Of a DNA stretch of 9,244 nt, positions 5,819 to 9,244 are shown in pieces. The notes under the pieces are model-generated. The model was not told where the DNA came from. It saw only the letters and a program-made list of their open reading frames with translations, and ran no database searches. A program made the position numbers and the translations under genes. Numbering within the stretch: the first letter of the stretch is position 1; the number at the start of each line of letters is the position of its first letter. Source of the stretch: QHWK01 sp035315685 (GTDB lineage: Bacteria; Acidobacteriota; Vicinamibacteria; Vicinamibacterales; CAVVIG01); contig DATFXR010000098.1 in assembly GCA_035315685.1 (NCBI GenBank), positions 1-9,244 on the forward strand. Reading direction: 5' to 3'.

Positions 5819-6853
5819 TGACAGCGCGCGTTTCAGGAAGCGCGTCAGGATCCACCCGTCGACGAACTTGAACGGCGTCTTGCCGGTGCTGTAGTGACCG
5901 CACCGCAGCACCGCGACCTCGTGCGGCAGCCCCTGTTCGCGAAACGCGGCGACGAGATCTTCCGACAGATCGACGGGGAACGTCAGGTCGTAGCGCGCGT
6001 ACACGAGCAGCGTGCGCCGGTTACGCACGCGTTCGAGGTAGCAGCGCGGGCTGATGGGACGCCACAGGCTGCGGAGCAGATCGAGCTCGATGTGCCCGTC
6101 CATCCCTTCGCGCACGTGGCGGGTCGAGATGCCGCGCCAGACGACATCGGCAAAATACGGCGAGATGTGGTTCAGCGCCTGCGCGCGAATCAGCGGCTCG
6201 TGTGCGGTCGTGAGCAGCGCCAGGCACGAGCCGAGGCTCGTGCCGAGAATTCCGATCCGATCGTAGCCCTGCATCGCCAGCCACGCGATCGCGCGCCGCG
6301 CGTCGACGACCGCCTGCCGGCACACCTGCACCGTCCGCGCGACGTTCGCCGAGACGATGTAGTCGGCGCGGTGCAACTCGGGCGGCATCCGCTGGTCGTG
6401 GTAGGGCAGGCTCAGGCGCAGCGCCGACAGTCCGTTCCATGCGAGCAGCCGCGACAAGCCGACGTGCCCGCCGGCGCCGGAATTCCATTGCGGAAGCACG
6501 AGCACTGCCGCGCGCGAGGCGTTCAGGCCGTCCCGGACTCGCGCCGGAAAGAAGCGTGCGTACACGGTGTTGTTCGCTGCGTGCGGGGTAGTCATTGCAC
6601 TCGGAAACGTGAGCAGGTCCCCGTCGGGCGAAGCCGTCAGCGTGTAGTCGGTGGTCGGCGCGGGCGTGAAGAACGCGTCAGTGTCGGCCATCACGTGCGA
6701 GACCCACTCGCCAATCGCCTCGGCCGGCGTTGCATGTGGGCGATGGCCGTTACCGGGAATCCAGTCGAGCCCCCAGTCGAACGGCCGCACGACACGATCC
6801 GTCGTGGCGTCGGCGAGCCGCCGCTCCCACGCGTGGAAGACCGCTTGTAGCAT
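5807..6853 (-). CDS. Alpha/beta hydrolase, ABHD18-like
   Basis: A 348-residue alpha/beta-hydrolase. The nucleophile elbow is GILGTSLGS, with S206 as the likely nucleophile. The other triad residues are probably D289 (LLVYARYDLTFP) and H320 (RCGHYSTGKTPF). An oxyanion-type segment, LVLPQWNSGAGGH, lies at about 118-130. The N-terminal RPFDWGLDWIP and C-terminal FKFVDGWILTRFLKRAL resemble the ABHD18/DUF2048 group, whose bacterial members have no agreed substrate. No signal peptide is seen. The ATG at 6853 has no evident Shine-Dalgarno. A TATAGC-like box about 12 bases upstream on the minus strand could give a nearly leaderless message. The gene is convergent to the small membrane gene and divergent from the asd leader. 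Its stop codon is inside a repeat palindrome, so the original C-terminus may have been altered. Fold: high confidence. Subfamily: moderate. Confidence 0.9.
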   Translation of the reverse strand: MLQAVFHAWERRLADATTDRVVRPFDWGLDWIPGNGHRPHATPAEAIGEWVSHVMADTDAFFTPAPTTDYTLTASPDGDLLTFPSAMTTPHAANNTVYARFFPARVRDGLNASRAAVLVLPQWNSGAGGHVGLSRLLAWNGLSALRLSLPYHDQRMPPELHRADYIVSANVARTVQVCRQAVVDARRAIAWLAMQGYDRIGILGTSLGSCLALLTTAHEPLIRAQALNHISPYFADVVWRGISTRHVREGMDGHIELDLLRSLWRPISPRCYLERVRNRRTLLVYARYDLTFPVDLSEDLVAAFREQGLPHEVAVLRCGHYSTGKTPFKFVDGWILTRFLKRALSRSG

Positions 6854-6863
6854 CCGCGACTCA

Positions 6864-6872
6864 TGCTATACT
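6864..6872 (+). promoter_or_regulatory. Extended -10 promoter for the asd leader transcript
   Basis: TGCTATACT is a good extended -10 (TGnTATACT, 5 of 6 bases matching TATAAT), giving an expected start near 6879. A poor -35 candidate, TTGTAG (6845-6850), lies 16 bp upstream inside the start of the divergent hydrolase. A terminator follows about 115 bp downstream of the expected start. Confidence 0.55.
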
Positions 6873-6881
6873 GCCGCCCTC

Positions 6882-6962
6882 ATGCGCTTCACCTTCGACA
6901 CTCGAAAGCGCCTCAGCCGAAAGCGGGCCGGCCGTGTCGGAGTCTGTGTGCGCGAGCGCTGA
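6882..6962 (+). CDS. Possible leader peptide ORF (26 residues) upstream of asd
   Basis: An ATG three bases after the predicted transcription start opens a 26-codon frame beginning MRFTFDTRKRLSRKRAGR and ending in TGA. It is strongly Arg/Lys-rich (9 Arg, 2 Lys). It sits where an attenuator leader peptide would be, but it lacks a run of the codons expected for control by aspartate-family amino acids and has no ribosome-binding site. It could equally be chance coding within a noncoding leader. It contains two CGAAAGCG direct repeats (6903-6910, 6918-6925). Confidence 0.2.
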   Translation: MRFTFDTRKRLSRKRAGRVGVCVRER

Positions 6963-6994
6963 CCATCCAGTAACAGGAACGCAAGCGACCAACT

Positions 6995-7033
6995 GCCGAC
7001 CCGGTGAAAACCGCGGTCGGCTTTTTTGTTTTT
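6995..7033 (+). terminator. Intrinsic terminator / attenuator before asd
   Basis: An outer 7-bp stem GCCGACC (6995-7001) pairs with GGTCGGC (7015-7021). An inner 4-bp stem CGGT/ACCG is capped by a GAAA tetraloop, with one bulged C (7014). TTTTTTGTTTTT (7022-7033) follows at once. It acts on plus-strand transcription, yet the nearest upstream plus-strand gene ends at 5600. It must therefore end a short transcript from the 6864-6872 promoter, either as an attenuator for asd or as the end of a small RNA of about 150 nt. Confidence 0.85.
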
Positions 7034-7063
7034 GAGCGCCGGTGGCGTCGCTGACGGCGCGAG

Positions 7064-7097
7064 ACAAGGGCACAAAGGGCAGCAAAGGGCACAGAGG
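7064..7097. repeat. Degenerate CAAAGGGCA tandem repeat
   Basis: Three to four units of about 9-10 bp (CAAGGGCA, CAAAGGGCA, GCAAAGGGCA, CAGAGG) lie directly before the asd ribosome-binding site. The A-rich units contrast with the surrounding GC-rich DNA. The last unit runs into the Shine-Dalgarno region. Confidence 0.65.
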
Positions 7098-7102
7098 AAG
7101 GG
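7094..7102 (+). promoter_or_regulatory. Ribosome-binding site of asd
   Basis: GAGGAAGGG is a purine-rich Shine-Dalgarno ending 3 bases before ATG 7106 (the GAGG core is 8 bases before it). It fixes the asd start. Part of it (GAGG) is the end of the upstream tandem repeat. Confidence 0.65.
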
Positions 7103-7105
7103 ATC

Positions 7106-8146
<1,041 letters not shown>

Positions 8147-8182
8147 GCGCGCGCGGGCTTCACGGAGCGCGCGGTGGTCGGG

Positions 8183-8254
8183 CGGGTCAGGCAGATCGGA
8201 TGGGTCAGGTAAGCCGGGTGGGTCAGGTAGGCCGGGCAGGTCAGGTGGGTCGGA
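8183..8254. repeat. 18-bp tandem repeat, four units
   Basis: Four 18-bp units start at 8183, 8201, 8219 and 8237, on the consensus TGGGTCAGGTAGGCCGGG. The middle two differ at a single base and the outer two are more diverged. The period is a multiple of three, so every frame yields short repeated peptides (for example PDPPGL on the minus strand). These look accidental. Confidence 0.88.
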
Positions 8255-8346
8255 CAACCGGTCATGCGAATGGCGCGGCTAAACCCGAAGGGGCGTATCT
8301 GTCAGCCGACTCTGTGTGGCCGTCCGACCTACCTGACCCACCCGGC
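8213..8346. repeat. Foldback element between asd and the aspartokinase gene
   Basis: Left arm 8213-8235 and right arm 8324-8346 are inverted complements matching at 22 of 23 positions, with an 88-bp central segment. The right side continues to 8360 with more CCCACCCGGC units. The left arm is part of the 18-bp tandem array. The 8147-8378 gap contains no other gene or obvious promoter. Confidence 0.85.
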
Positions 8347-8365
8347 CCACCCGGCCCACGCGAGC

Positions 8366-8369
8366 GGAG
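8366..8369 (+). promoter_or_regulatory. Ribosome-binding site of the aspartokinase gene
   Basis: GGAG lies 9 bases before ATG 8379 and just beyond the end of the CCCACCCGGC repeat. It supports ATG 8379 over the in-frame GTG at 8388 or ATG at 8391. Confidence 0.6.
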
Positions 8370-8378
8370 CCAGCGCCG

Positions 8379-9244
8379 ATGAACGTCGTGATGAAATTCG
8401 GCGGCACGTCGGTCGCCGATCCGGACGCGATCGGCCGCCTGATCGGCATCGTTCGCCGGCAGGCCGCGCAGGATCCGCACTCTCCGCCAGTGGTTGTCGT
8501 CTCAGCTCTGGCCGGCGTGACCGACACGCTCGTGTCAATCGCGCGGCTGGCGGAGGACGGCGCCGTCGATCGAGCCGCTGCGGAACTTCAGATGCTGCTC
8601 GAGCGCCACATCAGCGTCGCGACCGCGGTCACGTCGACGAGCCGGGACGCTGTGCTGGCCGACCTGCGGCACGAATTCGATGAGTTAATCGGTCTGGTGC
8701 ACGCGCTCGCGGTACTGCGCGAAGTGTCCCCGCGATCGCGCGACGCGGTGCTCGCGGCCGGCGAAGTCGTGAGCAGCCGCATCGTTGCTGCCGCATTCGA
8801 CGATCACGATCTTCCGGCCGCATGGATCGACGCGCGCTCGGTCCTCGTCACCGACGCCGAGCACACAGCCGCCGCACCCGACATGGACGCGACCACCACG
8901 CGCGCGACCGGGCGGCTGGCGCCGGCGATTCGCGACGGCCGGGTCCCGGTCCTCGGCGGGTTCATCGGCGCCACGGCTGCCGGCATCACGTCAACGCTCG
9001 GCCGTGGCGGGTCCGACTACTCGGCCGCAATCTTCGGCGCGTGTCTCGACGTCGACGAGATTCAGATCTGGACCGACGTGGACGGCATGCTGACGGCCGA
9101 CCCGCGAATCGTGCCGCAGCCGCGTCTCGTACCGCAGCTCTCGTTCGCCGAAGCCTCGGAGCTCGCCTACTTCGGCGCGAAGGTGCTGCACCCGAGCACC
9201 ATCCTGCCGGCGGTGGCGAAGAACATTCCGGTGCGGATCCTCAA
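8379..9244 (+). CDS. Aspartokinase, N-terminal part (runs off the window)
   Basis: The first 288 codons of an aspartate kinase, which phosphorylates L-aspartate with ATP as the first step of the aspartate amino-acid family. The protein starts MNVVMKFGGTSVADPDAIG with the KFGGTS motif (6-11), followed by VVVVSALAGVTDTL. GRGGSDYSAAI (from residue 208) and IWTDVDGMLTADPR (W231) form the ATP- and substrate-site signature, and SELAYFGAKVLHPSTI closes the visible kinase domain. The frame has no stop before the window end. The regulatory ACT domains, or a fused homoserine dehydrogenase, would lie beyond it, so monofunctional LysC and bifunctional ThrA or MetL types cannot be separated and no symbol is given. 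It follows asd in the same orientation, consistent with one biosynthetic unit. Confidence 0.96.
   Translation, partial: MNVVMKFGGTSVADPDAIGRLIGIVRRQAAQDPHSPPVVVVSALAGVTDTLVSIARLAEDGAVDRAAAELQMLLERHISVATAVTSTSRDAVLADLRHEFDELIGLVHALAVLREVSPRSRDAVLAAGEVVSSRIVAAAFDDHDLPAAWIDARSVLVTDAEHTAAAPDMDATTTRATGRLAPAIRDGRVPVLGGFIGATAAGITSTLGRGGSDYSAAIFGACLDVDEIQIWTDVDGMLTADPRIVPQPRLVPQLSFAEASELAYFGAKVLHPSTILPAVAKNIPVRIL

Noticed and set aside
5894..6850. 318-residue plus-strand ORF opposite the hydrolase
   Set aside because: It is antisense to a gene with a clear GTSLG elbow and triad, has an Arg-rich low-information composition and shows no family motif.
7002..7016. T-box-like string (GGTG...ACCGCGG) near the asd terminator
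   Set aside because: It has one base too many against the T-box core. It forms the loop and right arm of the terminator rather than the left arm, and there is no specifier stem or enough leader length.
8264..8683. 139-residue plus-strand ORF in the asd-aspartokinase gap
   Set aside because: Out of frame with the well-supported aspartokinase gene, and its N-terminal part is repeat DNA.

Overview
This GC-rich window has bacterial gene organisation. It carries eight supportable genes, two of them cut by the window edges, and almost every gap between them is filled by short repetitive DNA. No phylogenetic marker is complete. GC-rich housekeeping genes separated by degenerate CACGAAG foldbacks and GTCCGGC palindromes suggest an uncultured soil or groundwater lineage such as Acidobacteriota (Vicinamibacteria-like). 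That placement is inference.

Layout. Positions 2-643 hold the C-terminal part of an Mrp/ApbC-type iron-sulfur carrier ATPase. Its stop overlaps the start of a secreted DUF3347 protein (643-1356), whose signal-peptide region contains two in-frame copies of a CACGAAG foldback repeat. A third copy (1376-1454) precedes two overlapping M16 peptidase genes (1535-2839 and 2836-4224). The first has the zinc motif and the second has lost it, which looks like an active/inactive heterodimer. A hybrid repeat and a palindrome (4235-4342) separate these from a medium-chain dehydrogenase/reductase (4369-5397), which overlaps by 4 bp a 68-residue single-pass membrane protein (5394-5600) missing from simple ORF lists because of its size. 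A dense block of three repeat types (5609-5818) lies between this gene and a convergent alpha/beta hydrolase on the minus strand (5807-6853). That hydrolase takes its stop codon from a repeat palindrome.

The right third is an aspartate-family amino-acid biosynthesis unit. An extended -10 promoter (6864-6872), a possible 26-residue leader ORF and a strong intrinsic terminator (6995-7033) precede asd (7106-8146, aspartate-semialdehyde dehydrogenase). After an 18-bp tandem foldback repeat comes an aspartokinase gene (8379 to the window end). The aspartokinase makes aspartyl phosphate and Asd reduces it to the semialdehyde that feeds lysine, threonine, methionine and diaminopimelate.

No CRISPR array, tRNA, rRNA, transposase or prophage gene is visible. 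The unusual content is the intergenic DNA: at least five repeat types in about 9 kb. In several places they contribute coding sequence, a stop codon or a ribosome-binding site to neighbouring genes. The attenuator-like leader upstream of asd is the best candidate for an undescribed regulatory element.
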